From positions 1 to 41,294 of the forward strand of contig JAHJGO010000021.1 of NCBI GenBank assembly GCA_018824405.1: a DNA stretch of 41,294 nucleotides, given 5' to 3'. Source of the stretch: Gammaproteobacteria bacterium. GTDB taxonomy: Bacteria > Pseudomonadota > Gammaproteobacteria > Burkholderiales > Sulfuricellaceae. Positions 20,563 through 29,130 of the stretch are shown one piece after another. Numbering within the stretch: the first letter of the stretch is position 1; every line of letters starts with the position of its first letter. The notes beneath the pieces were generated by a model. That model was not told the DNA's origin and did no database searches. It saw nothing but the letters and a program-made list of their open reading frames with translations. A program made the translations under genes and the position numbers.

Positions 20563-21780
20563 ATGAACTTCGGCTTCTACATCATTCTCACGGCGCAATT
20601 CTTGTCGGCTCTGGCCGACAATGCCCTGCTCTTTGCTGCCATTGCGATGCTGAAGGAGCTCAGCTCACCCGACTGGCATATTCCGGTGTTGCAGCAATTC
20701 TTCGTTGTATCCTATATTCTGCTTGCCCCTTTTGTCGGCGCATTTGCCGATGCCATCCCCAAGGGGCGGGTCATGTTTATCAGCAACAGCATCAAGTTTG
20801 TCGGCTGCCTTGCCATGCTTTTTGGCCTGCATCCCCTTTACGCCTACGGCATCGTGGGGCTGGGCGCGGCAGCTTACTCACCGGCCAAATACGGCATCCT
20901 CACCGAATATCTGCCCCCGTCAAAACTGGTGGTCGCAAATAGCTGGATGGAGGGCGCCACGGTAGCCGCCATCGTGCTGGGCGCCATCATTGGCGGGATT
21001 CTCCTGAATCCGGCACTGTCCACTTCACTACTCGCAAAATGGCAATTGGGCGACGCCATCAGCGTCTCCACTTTTGCGATCATCGCCGTGACGCTGCTGT
21101 ATGTCAGTGCTGCGGTATTCAACCTGTTCATTCCGCATGTCGCGATTGATCACAAATTACCGAAAAAGAATCCCCTGTATGTACTGCATGATTTCTGGCA
21201 TGCCTTTGTCCTGCTGTGGCGCGACCCGCAGGGACAGATTTCGCTGGCCGTCACGACCCTGTTCTGGGGCGCGGGCGCCACGCTGCGTCTGGTCGTCCTG
21301 ACCTGGGCTGGCCTGATTCTGAAATTCGACATCGAGAGAGCCACCCAGCTGACTGCCGTGGTGGCAGTGGGAATCGCAGCGGGAGCGGTGGCGGCGGGGA
21401 AATTCGTCACCCTGGAAAAATCAGTCAAAATTCTCCCCGCCGGGATTCTGATGGGTTTCACCGTGATGTCCATGGTGCTGGTCAACGACTGGCGTATTGC
21501 GATCGCGCTGCTGTTCGTGATTGGCGCGCTGGGTGGTTTCTTCGTGGTACCGATGAATGCCCTGCTGCAACACCGCGGTCACCTGCTGATGGGGGCCGGT
21601 CACTCCATTGCGGTGCAGAATTTCAACGAGAACATCAGCATTCTGCTGCTGCTCGGCGGCTATGCAATGATGATCAAGTCGGGCATGCACATCAACACCA
21701 TCACCATCGTGTTCGGTGCCTTTGTCAGCCTCTCGATGTGGCTGATTTATTACCGCTACCAGCGCGTGACCGCTACGTAG
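20563..21780 (+). CDS. lplT: Lysophospholipid transporter LplT
   Basis: LplT is a major-facilitator protein that moves lysophospholipids across the inner membrane for re-acylation. The 405-residue protein has about twelve membrane segments and LplT-type segments such as LSALADNALLFAAIAML, APFVGAFADAIPKGRVMFIS, YSPAKYGILTEYLPPSKLV and NSWMEGATVAAIVLGAIIGG. In enterobacteria it is paired with the acyltransferase gene aas, but no aas is adjacent here, so the partner must be elsewhere or the substrate differs. The 3' end faces the uracil-DNA glycosylase gene, 13 bases away. Confidence 0.92.
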   Translation: MNFGFYIILTAQFLSALADNALLFAAIAMLKELSSPDWHIPVLQQFFVVSYILLAPFVGAFADAIPKGRVMFISNSIKFVGCLAMLFGLHPLYAYGIVGLGAAAYSPAKYGILTEYLPPSKLVVANSWMEGATVAAIVLGAIIGGILLNPALSTSLLAKWQLGDAISVSTFAIIAVTLLYVSAAVFNLFIPHVAIDHKLPKKNPLYVLHDFWHAFVLLWRDPQGQISLAVTTLFWGAGATLRLVVLTWAGLILKFDIERATQLTAVVAVGIAAGAVAAGKFVTLEKSVKILPAGILMGFTVMSMVLVNDWRIAIALLFVIGALGGFFVVPMNALLQHRGHLLMGAGHSIAVQNFNENISILLLLGGYAMMIKSGMHINTITIVFGAFVSLSMWLIYYRYQRVTAT

Positions 21781-21793
21781 CAGTACAGTCAGT

Positions 21794-22516
21794 TCAGGAA
21801 GCGTCCTGCGCGGTATTTTGCAAGCCTTGCATGGCGCTTACGGCGAAGCACAAATCCTCCCACGCTTTGGACTTGTCCTGCAGGCTGCGCAGCAGATAAG
21901 CGGGGTGATAAGTCACGATCAGCGGAATGCCCTCTGCCTGATGCAACTTGCCGCGCAAGCTGGCAATGGTGCTATCCGTTTCCAGCAACCGTTGTGCCGC
22001 CACCTTGCCGAGCGCAATGATCAGCCTGGGGCGGGTCAGCGCAATCTGGCGTGTCAGGTAAGGCTCGCATGCAGCCACTTCATCAGGCTCCGGATTGCGA
22101 TTTTCAGGTGGGCGGCATTTGACGGTATTGGCGATATACACATTCCGGCCGCGCTTCAGGTCAATGGCCGCCAGCATATTGTCGAGCAACTTGCCTGCCT
22201 GCCCGACAAAAGGCTCGCCCTGCCTGTCTTCTTCAGCGCCCGGTCCCTCGCCCACCAGCATCCAGTCAGCCTGTTCGTCGCCAACACCGAAAACCGCTTG
22301 AGTGCGGGTCTCATGCAGGCGGCAGGCTGTGCAAGTTGAAACCGCTGTTTTGAGCGCTGCCCAGTCCATTTTCAAAATGGCTTCACGTCGATTTTCAGGC
22401 GCACAGGCCGGAGCAGAGACAGCAGCTGTATCTTCAGCCGGCTTCGGGGCATTGTCAGCGCGCAGTCGCCACACCGGCCACAGATTCAGCTCCTGAAGCA
22501 CATCCTGGCGCGGCAT
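21794..22516 (-). CDS. Type-4 uracil-DNA glycosylase (4Fe-4S)
   Basis: The enzyme removes uracil from DNA to start base-excision repair. Four cysteines, C62, C65, C134 and C150, match the iron-sulphur ligands of family 4 glycosylases. Motif A is GEGPGAEEDRQGEPFVGQAG, ANTVKCRPP follows, and the C-terminal catalytic loop contains TYHPAYLLR. The first 50 residues are a variable Pro/Ala-rich extension. At 240 residues it is typical of proteobacterial members. It is last in the leftward helicase-HIRAN-tsaB-rimI-glycosylase run, sharing one base with rimI. Confidence 0.93.
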   Translation of the reverse strand: MPRQDVLQELNLWPVWRLRADNAPKPAEDTAAVSAPACAPENRREAILKMDWAALKTAVSTCTACRLHETRTQAVFGVGDEQADWMLVGEGPGAEEDRQGEPFVGQAGKLLDNMLAAIDLKRGRNVYIANTVKCRPPENRNPEPDEVAACEPYLTRQIALTRPRLIIALGKVAAQRLLETDSTIASLRGKLHQAEGIPLIVTYHPAYLLRSLQDKSKAWEDLCFAVSAMQGLQNTAQDAS

Positions 22517-22983
22517 TACAGGGACGATCCCATCACGATGGCATCCTCGCGGCCATTGCCGGCCGGATAGTAATTGCGGCGCAAGCCGATTTCATTGAAG
22601 CCCTCGCTGAGATAGAGCTCAATAGCCTTCCGGTTGGAAGGACGCACTTCGAGAAACATCATGTCCGCCTTGTCCTGCCGTGCAACGTCGATCAGGTGTC
22701 GCAGGAACTTGCGTCCCAGGCCCTGGCTCTGCCAGTCGTGCGCGATACCCAGATTGAGCAAATGTGCCTCGCCCGCGGCAATCATCAAAATGGCGTAACC
22801 GATCGGGTGGTCGCAAAAATCATAGACCCAGCAACTGTAACCGGCGCTGAGAGAATCGGTGAAATTACCCTGGGTCCAGGGGAATTGGTAAATCTTCTGC
22901 TCGACAGACAGCACTGCCGTCACATCACCCGCTTGCATGGGCCTGAGCACGGGTCTTTGGTAATTTTTGAGTTGCGCGTTCAT
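22516..22983 (-). CDS. rimI: Ribosomal protein S18-alanine N-acetyltransferase
   Basis: RimI acetylates the N-terminal alanine of ribosomal protein S18. This 155-residue GNAT-fold protein shows the acetyl-CoA loop in DWQSQGLGRKFL, LEVRPSNRKAIELYLSEGF and the C-terminal RRNYYPAGNGREDAIVM segment, all typical of RimI. Its ATG overlaps the tsaB stop by four bases. The tsaB-rimI pairing is widely conserved, which supports the specific call over a generic acetyltransferase. Confidence 0.94.
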   Translation of the reverse strand: MNAQLKNYQRPVLRPMQAGDVTAVLSVEQKIYQFPWTQGNFTDSLSAGYSCWVYDFCDHPIGYAILMIAAGEAHLLNLGIAHDWQSQGLGRKFLRHLIDVARQDKADMMFLEVRPSNRKAIELYLSEGFNEIGLRRNYYPAGNGREDAIVMGSSL

Positions 22984-23654
22984 TTTCGCTCCGCCGTTTT
23001 CAGCGCGACCTTGTTGCGTATATAGAGCGGAGCCGCCAGAGCGGCATCCTTTCCAAGCCCCTCTTCGAACAGGGGAGCAGCCAGCTTTAACATCTCACGC
23101 GCCTGAGGATAGACGCTACCATCCGAGGAAAGTACTTGTCCCGCATAGCGTAGCTGCAGTGCCTCCGCATACGCAGCAAAACCACTGCCGGCGCCAACCC
23201 ATCCCGCACCAGGAAGAGTTGGTGCATCCTTGGCAAAGCACAAACTGGGTTCACTGACGGTATGCCATGCACCTTGCTGTTTTTCATACGCCGCGTGATA
23301 GATCTCGCCGATCCGGGCATCAAGGCAGGCCAGCACCCGGTCGCCTGGCGCTGCAGCCGCGAGCGCCAGCAAAGTGGAAATCCCCAGAACCGGCAGATCC
23401 GCCCCCAAAGCCAGCCCCTGCGCCACGCCGCAACCAATGCGCAAGCCGGTAAAGGAGCCAGGTCCCTCGCCAAAGGCGATGCCATCCAGCGACTTGAGCG
23501 TGATGCCCGCCTCGCCCAGCAGCTCTTCCAGCATCGGCAGAATCAGGTCCGAATGGCGCTGCCCGGCCAGTTCCTGACGCGAAACAATCTCCCCGTCCAG
23601 CCACAGGGCGACAGAGCAGTTTTCAGTAGAAGTATCGAGCGCCAGCAGCTTCAT
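22980..23654 (-). CDS. tsaB: tRNA threonylcarbamoyladenosine biosynthesis protein TsaB
   Basis: TsaB is the non-catalytic ASKHA-fold partner of TsaD, needed for the t6A modification at position 37 of ANN-decoding tRNAs. The 224-residue protein begins MKLLALDTSTENCSVALW and has GEGPGSFTGLRIG, the hallmark loop of the family. It lacks the metal-binding residues of TsaD, as expected. I start it at ATG 23654, which overlaps the HIRAN stop by one base (TGATG). One codon upstream is a TTG. It is coupled to rimI downstream. Confidence 0.95.
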   Translation of the reverse strand: MKLLALDTSTENCSVALWLDGEIVSRQELAGQRHSDLILPMLEELLGEAGITLKSLDGIAFGEGPGSFTGLRIGCGVAQGLALGADLPVLGISTLLALAAAAPGDRVLACLDARIGEIYHAAYEKQQGAWHTVSEPSLCFAKDAPTLPGAGWVGAGSGFAAYAEALQLRYAGQVLSSDGSVYPQAREMLKLAAPLFEEGLGKDAALAAPLYIRNKVALKTAERK

Positions 23655-24043
23655 CAATGATCCATATAAACGTCAAATTCGATCCAGCGTCCGCGCCGTT
23701 TTTCTTTCGACAGCGCGGTAATACGCGCTTCCGGATGTTGTCCATGATCCATGAAGCGCGCCAGTGCGGCATTTTCCTTACGCGGCACATGCCCCAGCTT
23801 GCGGCCCTGCCACTCGACGGCAATCGCATTGCCGTCATAGGGATTGTCCGCCTCGCGCACCAGTTTCAGGGCATCCCCGATCTTGATGCGCGGCCACAGC
23901 TTGCGAGCTTCATAATACTTGAAGCCCGCCAGGCGCGAGCTTTGCAGGTAAACCTTCGCTTCAGCAACAGGTTGCTGCGCCCAGACACTTCCCGCACCGG
24001 CAAGCAGCAGAAAGAGAAAGCATTTTACCCAAATGCGCTTCAT
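23654..24043 (-). CDS. Exported HIRAN-domain protein
   Basis: The 129-residue protein has a signal peptide (hydrophobic FLFLLLAGAGSVWA, cleavage after VWA) and then essentially only a HIRAN domain: the segment LVREADNPYDGNAIAVEWQG and KLGHVPRKENAALARFMDHG are characteristic. In eukaryotic HLTF the HIRAN domain binds DNA 3' ends. In bacteria it occurs alone or next to nucleases and helicases. A secreted copy is odd, since periplasmic DNA is rare, so the ligand may be something else. The gene lies between a DinG-type helicase and tsaB in one leftward run, overlapping tsaB by one base. Confidence 0.85.
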   Translation of the reverse strand: MKRIWVKCFLFLLLAGAGSVWAQQPVAEAKVYLQSSRLAGFKYYEARKLWPRIKIGDALKLVREADNPYDGNAIAVEWQGRKLGHVPRKENAALARFMDHGQHPEARITALSKEKRRGRWIEFDVYMDH

Positions 24044-24066
24044 CTTAAAAACGGCATTTCACCGCC

Positions 24067-24132
24067 AAGGCCGCAATGGCTCGCAAGGTAAAACAATGGT
24101 TTTTGAATTCCTTTGCGTTCCATTGTGGCCTT
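24067..24132. repeat. Imperfect inverted repeat between helicase and HIRAN genes
   Basis: The left arm at 24067-24088 (AAGGCCGCAATGGCTCGCAAGG) and the right arm at 24110-24132 are complementary except for a few positions, with a loop of about 21 bases. The A+C-rich pattern recalls small intergenic repeats of betaproteobacteria. No T-tract follows in either direction. It could weaken read-through from the helicase gene or be a repetitive element. Copies elsewhere in the genome were not checked. Confidence 0.5.
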
Positions 24133-24156
24133 TGCGATTCAAATGTTTTTCAAGGT

Positions 24157-26082
24157 TCATTGCAGAGCAAAGAACGCTTCCACTTCCTTCAGCTCGCGCG
24201 AACGCTTCATCGGCGGCAGGCTTTGCCAGATGCGCTTGCCATAGGATTTGGTCAACATGCGCGGGTCGCAGATCATCAGCACGCCGCGATCGGTCTCGTC
24301 GCGGATCAGGCGCCCCGCCCCCTGCTTCAGGGTGATCACTGCATGCGGCAGCTGATATTCCATGAAGGCATTGCGCCCCTCGCGGTTGATTTTCTCGATG
24401 CGCGCGGCCAGCACCGGATCATCCGGCGGCGAAAACGGCAGCTTGTCAATGATCACCAGCGACAAAGCGGAGCCGCGCACATCCACCCCTTCCCAGAAAC
24501 TCTGGCTGGCGACCAGAACTGCATTGCCCAGCTTGCGGAAGCGCTCCAGCAATTCGGTGCGCGAGCCCTCCCCCTGCAGCAGCAAGGGGAACTCCAGCCC
24601 TTCCTTGTCGAATGCCTCCCTGAGCAGGCCATGCGCCAGCCGCATTGCGCGCAGGCTGGTGCAGAGCAGAAACGCCCGCCCGCCGCTGGCGCGAATCACC
24701 GGCAAAGCCGCCGCCACGACGGACTCGGTATAGTCGCTGCTGTTGGGGTCCGGCATGGCCTGTGGTGCGTACAGAATGGCCTGTTTTTCGTAATCGAACG
24801 GACTTTCCCAGTAGCCGGTAGCCGCTTCCAGCAGCCCCATTTGTCCCTGGTAATGGCCGAAATCCCGTTTCACCGCCAATGTGGCGGAAGTGAAAATCCA
24901 GGCGCGCGCCTGACCGGCCAGCTGCTTGCTGAAAATTTCCGCAATCGAAAGCGGCGTGGCATTGAGCTGCAAGGCATGACTGAATACTTCCACCCAGCGC
25001 ACAAAATCCAGCCCGGACTCATCTTGCCAGTGCCGCAGCTTGCCCACCAGTTCCTGCCCTCTTTGCCAGCAATTGCCCAGACCTTCGCTGCGTTCCGCCT
25101 GTGATTCCAGCAACTTGACCAGTTCATCCAGCCGCTTGCTCACACCCGCCAGAGCATCATTGAAAGCTGGCAATGCTTGTGCGCGCTGTATCGGCATGCG
25201 GCCGGTATCCTGCGAAAACACAAGGCGCAAGTCGCGCGCGGCTTTTTCCAGCGCAGCTGTCGCGTCAGGCAAGGCAGTAAAATCTTTTGCCGAAGTCAGC
25301 GCCTCGCCCAGACTGTCGCGCGCCAGTTCCAGAATCTGGCTGGTGCTCAGCGTGTCGCCGAAAAACAGGCTGGCAGTCTCCGGCAACTGGTGCGCCTCGT
25401 CGAAAATCACAGTGTTACTCGCTGGCAGCAGTTCTGCCAAACCTTCGTCGCGCAGCATCACATCGGCAAAAAACAGGTGATGATTGACCACGACCACATC
25501 TGCAGCCTGAGCCCGACGGCGTGCTTCCAGTACAAAGCAGTCCTTGTGATAGGCGCACTCCTGCCCCAGGCAGTTGTCCCGAGAAGAAGTAACAAAAGGC
25601 CAGATGCCGGCATCTTCCGGCACTGCGCCAAGACCGCTTTTATCGCCGTCGCTGCTAACCTTGGCGTAACGTTCGATCAGCGGCAGATACTTGACGTCCT
25701 CGCGATTGAAGAACCGTCCTTCGTTTTTTGCCCGTTCTAGATGGTAGTGACAAACATAATTAGCTCGCCCTTTGAGCATCGCCACCGTCACGGGCACCTG
25801 AAGGGCCGCACGCACGGCTGGAATATCGCGGTTGTAAAGCTGGTCCTGCAGGGTCTTGGTGCCGGTTGAAACGATCACCTTGCCGCCTGACAACAGCGCC
25901 GGGATCAGATAGGCAAAGGTTTTACCCGTCCCCGTCCCGGCTTCGGCCACCAGAATCTCGTGATTCTCGATCGCGCCAGCAATAGAGCGCGCCATTTCCA
26001 GCTGTTGCGGACGCAGGCGGTAACCCTCAGCTGCCTGGGCAAGGGGGCCGTTATCAGAAAAAATAATATCCAGATCAAACAT
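24157..26082 (-). CDS. XPD/DinG-family ATP-dependent DNA helicase (YoaA-like)
   Basis: This superfamily 2 helicase unwinds DNA 5' to 3' and acts in repair. The 641-residue protein shows Walker A EAGTGTGKT (residues 47-55), four cysteines for an iron-sulphur cluster (C111, C171, C176, C182), the DEAH box (228-231), and late motifs SQSFWEGVDVRG and QGAGRLIRDETDRG. Length and cysteine spacing fit E. coli YoaA (about 636) better than DinG (about 716). In E. coli YoaA works with the clamp-loader subunit HolC. No LexA box is visible upstream. It heads the leftward run that continues with the HIRAN gene. Confidence 0.93.
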   Translation of the reverse strand: MFDLDIIFSDNGPLAQAAEGYRLRPQQLEMARSIAGAIENHEILVAEAGTGTGKTFAYLIPALLSGGKVIVSTGTKTLQDQLYNRDIPAVRAALQVPVTVAMLKGRANYVCHYHLERAKNEGRFFNREDVKYLPLIERYAKVSSDGDKSGLGAVPEDAGIWPFVTSSRDNCLGQECAYHKDCFVLEARRRAQAADVVVVNHHLFFADVMLRDEGLAELLPASNTVIFDEAHQLPETASLFFGDTLSTSQILELARDSLGEALTSAKDFTALPDATAALEKAARDLRLVFSQDTGRMPIQRAQALPAFNDALAGVSKRLDELVKLLESQAERSEGLGNCWQRGQELVGKLRHWQDESGLDFVRWVEVFSHALQLNATPLSIAEIFSKQLAGQARAWIFTSATLAVKRDFGHYQGQMGLLEAATGYWESPFDYEKQAILYAPQAMPDPNSSDYTESVVAAALPVIRASGGRAFLLCTSLRAMRLAHGLLREAFDKEGLEFPLLLQGEGSRTELLERFRKLGNAVLVASQSFWEGVDVRGSALSLVIIDKLPFSPPDDPVLAARIEKINREGRNAFMEYQLPHAVITLKQGAGRLIRDETDRGVLMICDPRMLTKSYGKRIWQSLPPMKRSRELKEVEAFFALQ

Positions 26083-26162
26083 TTGGTATCAGGGAAAAAC
26101 CAGAAACGCAGTGAGTGCGCAAAGATTAAATTGGGAGGGCGAAGTTTACCGGATTTGCCGTA

Positions 26163-27842
26163 TTAATGACGGTTGGAACGCCAGATTGAAAAAATGATCC
26201 AGACGCTGTTGAAAAATGCCAGCAGGAATCCGATCAAACCGAACAGGGGCAAACCGAACAGGGTCGGCCCCCCTTCAACCGTCATGACGATGGAAGAGCC
26301 AATCACCAGGGAAGCAGTCAAGATGGCCATGGTCAGGCGGTTGGCACTACGATCGATTTGTTGGCCAAAGTGATCCAGACGCTTCAGGTCGAGGTCGATT
26401 TTGAATTTGCCGCGGCGAATTTCCCGGATCAGGCGCCCCAGATCTCTTGGCAGGCCAGTCACTAATCCATAAAACTGACTGAAGTCCTTTAAACCGCGTT
26501 GCCACAAGGCTGAGGGGGTATAACGCTCGCGAATTACCTGCTCGACGAAGGGTTCCAGATGGGTGATCAGGTGAAATTCGGGGTCCAGCTGGCGGCCCAG
26601 TCCTTCCAGCGTAACCAATGCCTTGAACAGCAGGGTTAAATCTGAAGGCAGTACCAGAGAGTGCTCGCGCATGATCATGGTAATTTCCTGCAGCAAGGTA
26701 CTCAGACGGACATCCTTGAGCTGAACATTTTCATAGTTCACAACCAGCTCACAGACATCGGCGGCCAGCTTGCCGTCATCCACGCTGGCGTTGCCCGTCC
26801 ACTCCAGCAATACATCCAGCATCCCCTGTTCATTGCGCCGCGCCAGGGAAGCCAGCAGATCAACAATCTGGTTGCGCCTCTCGTGAGTGAGCCGCCCCAC
26901 CATGCCGAAGTCCAGCATGGCCAGGCGATTTCCCGGCAAATAAAAAACGTTACCGGGATGAGGATCGGCATGGAAGTAGCCATCAATCAGAATCATTTTG
27001 AGTACGGCGTCAGCACCGCATGCTGCCAGTATTTTTTGATCGAGACCGGCAGCACTGACTGCGGCAAGGTTATTGCCGGGGATGCCGATAATACGCTGCT
27101 GAACGTTCATGACTGCGCTGGTCCACTCCCAATAAACCTTGGGGATCAGGACGGTTTCATCGGCAGCAAAATTGTGGGCAAAGCGATCAATATTGCGCGC
27201 TTCCCGGGCCAGATCCAGCTCACGACGAAGCGAACGTGAAAATTCGGCCACGACTTGCACTGGCTGGTAACGCCGCGCCTCGGGCAATTCAGACTCCAGG
27301 AGTTGCGCGATATGCGCCAGAATTCGCAGGTCAGCTTCAATTTTCTGTTCAATATCAGGGCGGCGGATTTTAAGCACGACCTCGGTGCCGTCCTTCAACT
27401 GGGCCAGATGTACCTGTGCTATGGAAGCGGCAGCTACGGGTGTTGTCTGTACCTCATTAAAGATTTCCAGCGGCGATGCGCCCAGAGCACTGATCAACTG
27501 CGGCAACAGTGCTTCGAATGGAACAGGGGGAACTTCGCTTTGCAGTTTTTCAAACTCAATGATCCACTCAGGGGGAAACATATCCACCCTGGTGGCCAGA
27601 ACCTGGCCCAGTTTGACGAATGTCGGACCCAGATCCTCCATGGCGCGCCGCACACGGATTGCGGGTTCAAGATGAATGATCTCATCGGCCTCGCCCCGGT
27701 TCAGGATACGGCCAGCACGTTCCAGCACCCCGATGACACCGAGGCGGCGCGCTATGTCACCCCATCCATAACGGATGAAGACCGAAGTGATTTCATGCAG
27801 GCGGGAAATATCCCGCATTACATGCAGTGTTTCAAGCAACAT
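26163..27842 (-). CDS. ABC1/UbiB-family atypical kinase
   Basis: UbiB-family proteins are membrane-associated atypical kinases or ATPases linked to ubiquinone biosynthesis or lipid distribution. The 559-residue protein has the family-specific KLGQ (residues 77-80) in FVKLGQVLATRVDMFPPEW, the alanine-rich loop AAASIAQVH (137-145), the lysine in VVLKIRRP, HADPHPGNVF and LDFGMVGRL, plus two C-terminal membrane segments. It is divergent from E. coli UbiB in its start and lies away from ubiE and ubiJ, so it may be a paralogue. It follows the DUF6781-like gene by nine bases, suggesting co-transcription. Confidence 0.93.
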   Translation of the reverse strand: MLLETLHVMRDISRLHEITSVFIRYGWGDIARRLGVIGVLERAGRILNRGEADEIIHLEPAIRVRRAMEDLGPTFVKLGQVLATRVDMFPPEWIIEFEKLQSEVPPVPFEALLPQLISALGASPLEIFNEVQTTPVAAASIAQVHLAQLKDGTEVVLKIRRPDIEQKIEADLRILAHIAQLLESELPEARRYQPVQVVAEFSRSLRRELDLAREARNIDRFAHNFAADETVLIPKVYWEWTSAVMNVQQRIIGIPGNNLAAVSAAGLDQKILAACGADAVLKMILIDGYFHADPHPGNVFYLPGNRLAMLDFGMVGRLTHERRNQIVDLLASLARRNEQGMLDVLLEWTGNASVDDGKLAADVCELVVNYENVQLKDVRLSTLLQEITMIMREHSLVLPSDLTLLFKALVTLEGLGRQLDPEFHLITHLEPFVEQVIRERYTPSALWQRGLKDFSQFYGLVTGLPRDLGRLIREIRRGKFKIDLDLKRLDHFGQQIDRSANRLTMAILTASLVIGSSIVMTVEGGPTLFGLPLFGLIGFLLAFFNSVWIIFSIWRSNRH

Positions 27843-27851
27843 GAAGGGCGT

Positions 27852-28499
27852 CTATTTTTTTTGTGATTTCTCGTGCAAGGCTTCAGCCATACCGGCCAGA
27901 ATGCCGCTTGCCAATGCTGCCAAACGGCTTGCCACTGTCTGTGCAGCTTCCTGGCCACTGGATTTTCCAGCCTGCAAAGTGGCGGAAAAACGGTTACTCA
28001 GGTCACCCAGGCTGGCTTTGACACTGGCGCCGGTATCAGTGCCGGAATGACGCGCGTGATCCACAGCAGATTTAAGTTCCTGTCTGATCCTGCCACCAGC
28101 GGTTTCGGCCACCTGACCCAGAGTATCAAGAAAAGCCTGCTCCGTAATTTTCAGATCATCCAGCGCAGGCTGAAGGTCTTGTGCGGAAAAATCTTTGCCC
28201 TGCGAAATCATTTCCTGCAGCGCCAGATGTGTTGCCTGCGCCGCCTTGCTCAAGGCGGCATCAAGACCGGAAATCGCCGCCGCAAGGGCTTCTTTTACCT
28301 CACCTGTACGATGCTCTGCACCCAGACTTACACCCTCTGCCACGGAGCGCACCACAGCGCGAACCTCGGAGGCATCCAGACGTCGTTCACGCAATGCGCG
28401 CAGGGTCAGGTCATGCACCCGGGTCCGAATGTCGCCGTCATCCTGCATGGAAGCACTGGCGGCAGTAACAATCTCTTGTGTCGTCAGAGGTTTGCTCAT
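27852..28499 (-). CDS. Helical DUF6781-like protein
   Basis: The 215-residue protein is alanine-rich and almost entirely predicted helical by eye, with amphipathic repeats reminiscent of phasins or apolipoproteins. I associate it with DUF6781, whose function is unknown. There is no signal peptide or membrane segment. It lies nine bases upstream of the ABC1-kinase gene and probably shares its transcript, hinting at a shared role in lipid or membrane biology. A GGAGAAC lies just before the ATG, a good ribosome site. This is an association only, with no activity implied. Confidence 0.8.
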   Translation of the reverse strand: MSKPLTTQEIVTAASASMQDDGDIRTRVHDLTLRALRERRLDASEVRAVVRSVAEGVSLGAEHRTGEVKEALAAAISGLDAALSKAAQATHLALQEMISQGKDFSAQDLQPALDDLKITEQAFLDTLGQVAETAGGRIRQELKSAVDHARHSGTDTGASVKASLGDLSNRFSATLQAGKSSGQEAAQTVASRLAALASGILAGMAEALHEKSQKK

Positions 28500-28593
28500 A
28501 ATGGTTCTCCTTTAGAATGAAGATGCTATGTCTGTTAGGTTAATGCATTTTCAGGCTTTACAACAGCATGCTTTCCGGATAAATTACGCCCCC

Positions 28594-29130
28594 ATGGGAT
28601 TAAATAACAACGTCATCATCGGTTTTCTTCTGCTGACAGCTGGTTCCGCCATGGCTGAGGAAGCAGTTCAAATCGCCCCTGCTCCCGAGCTTGCATCCAG
28701 CACCCTTGAGACCCGCCATCTCTCCGGTGTTTCAGACATGCTCAGTTACGCTCGCAATCTGATCGGCATCAATTATAAATACGGCGGTAGCCAGCCCAGT
28801 ACGGGCTTTGATTGCAGTGGCTATGTCAGCCATGTATTCCGCCAGATGGCGGACCTTTCGCTGCCGCACAATGCCCTGGCTATGAGCCGGCTGGGCAAGA
28901 AAATCTCTCCGAACGAGTTGAAGCCGGGCGATCTGGTCTTTTTCAACACGCTCAAACGCTCTTTTTCCCATGTTGGCATTTACGTCGGGAATGACCGTTT
29001 TATCCATGCGCCCAGCTCCGGCGGGGGCGTCCAGGTTGTCAGCATGCAGGACAAATACTGGATGAAGCGATTCAATGGCGCACGACGGCTCCTTATTTTG
29101 CAGCTGCCCGCTGGATTGCTAAACGAATAA
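28594..29130 (+). CDS. NlpC/P60-family cell-wall peptidase
   Basis: The exported cysteine peptidase probably cuts peptidoglycan stem peptides (gamma-D-glutamyl-diamino acid bonds). The NlpC/P60 triad is visible: C74 in GFDCSGYVSHVF, H126 in SHVGIYVG and H138 in FIHAPSSGGGVQV. I chose the ATG at 28594 because it gives a standard signal peptide (VIIGFLLLTAGSAMA). The frame is open to an ATG at 28528, which would put 22 polar residues in front. The 3' end overlaps the convergent patatin gene by 38 bases. Length from this start is 178 residues. Confidence 0.92.
   Translation: MGLNNNVIIGFLLLTAGSAMAEEAVQIAPAPELASSTLETRHLSGVSDMLSYARNLIGINYKYGGSQPSTGFDCSGYVSHVFRQMADLSLPHNALAMSRLGKKISPNELKPGDLVFFNTLKRSFSHVGIYVGNDRFIHAPSSGGGVQVVSMQDKYWMKRFNGARRLLILQLPAGLLNE

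Noticed and set aside
24076-25104. Open frame of 342 codons antisense to the helicase gene
   Set aside because: Same reason: composition is shadow-like and the helicase motifs on the other strand are decisive.
26083-26162. LexA box upstream of the DinG/YoaA-like helicase
   Set aside because: No CTGT-N8-ACAG-like site is present in the leader.
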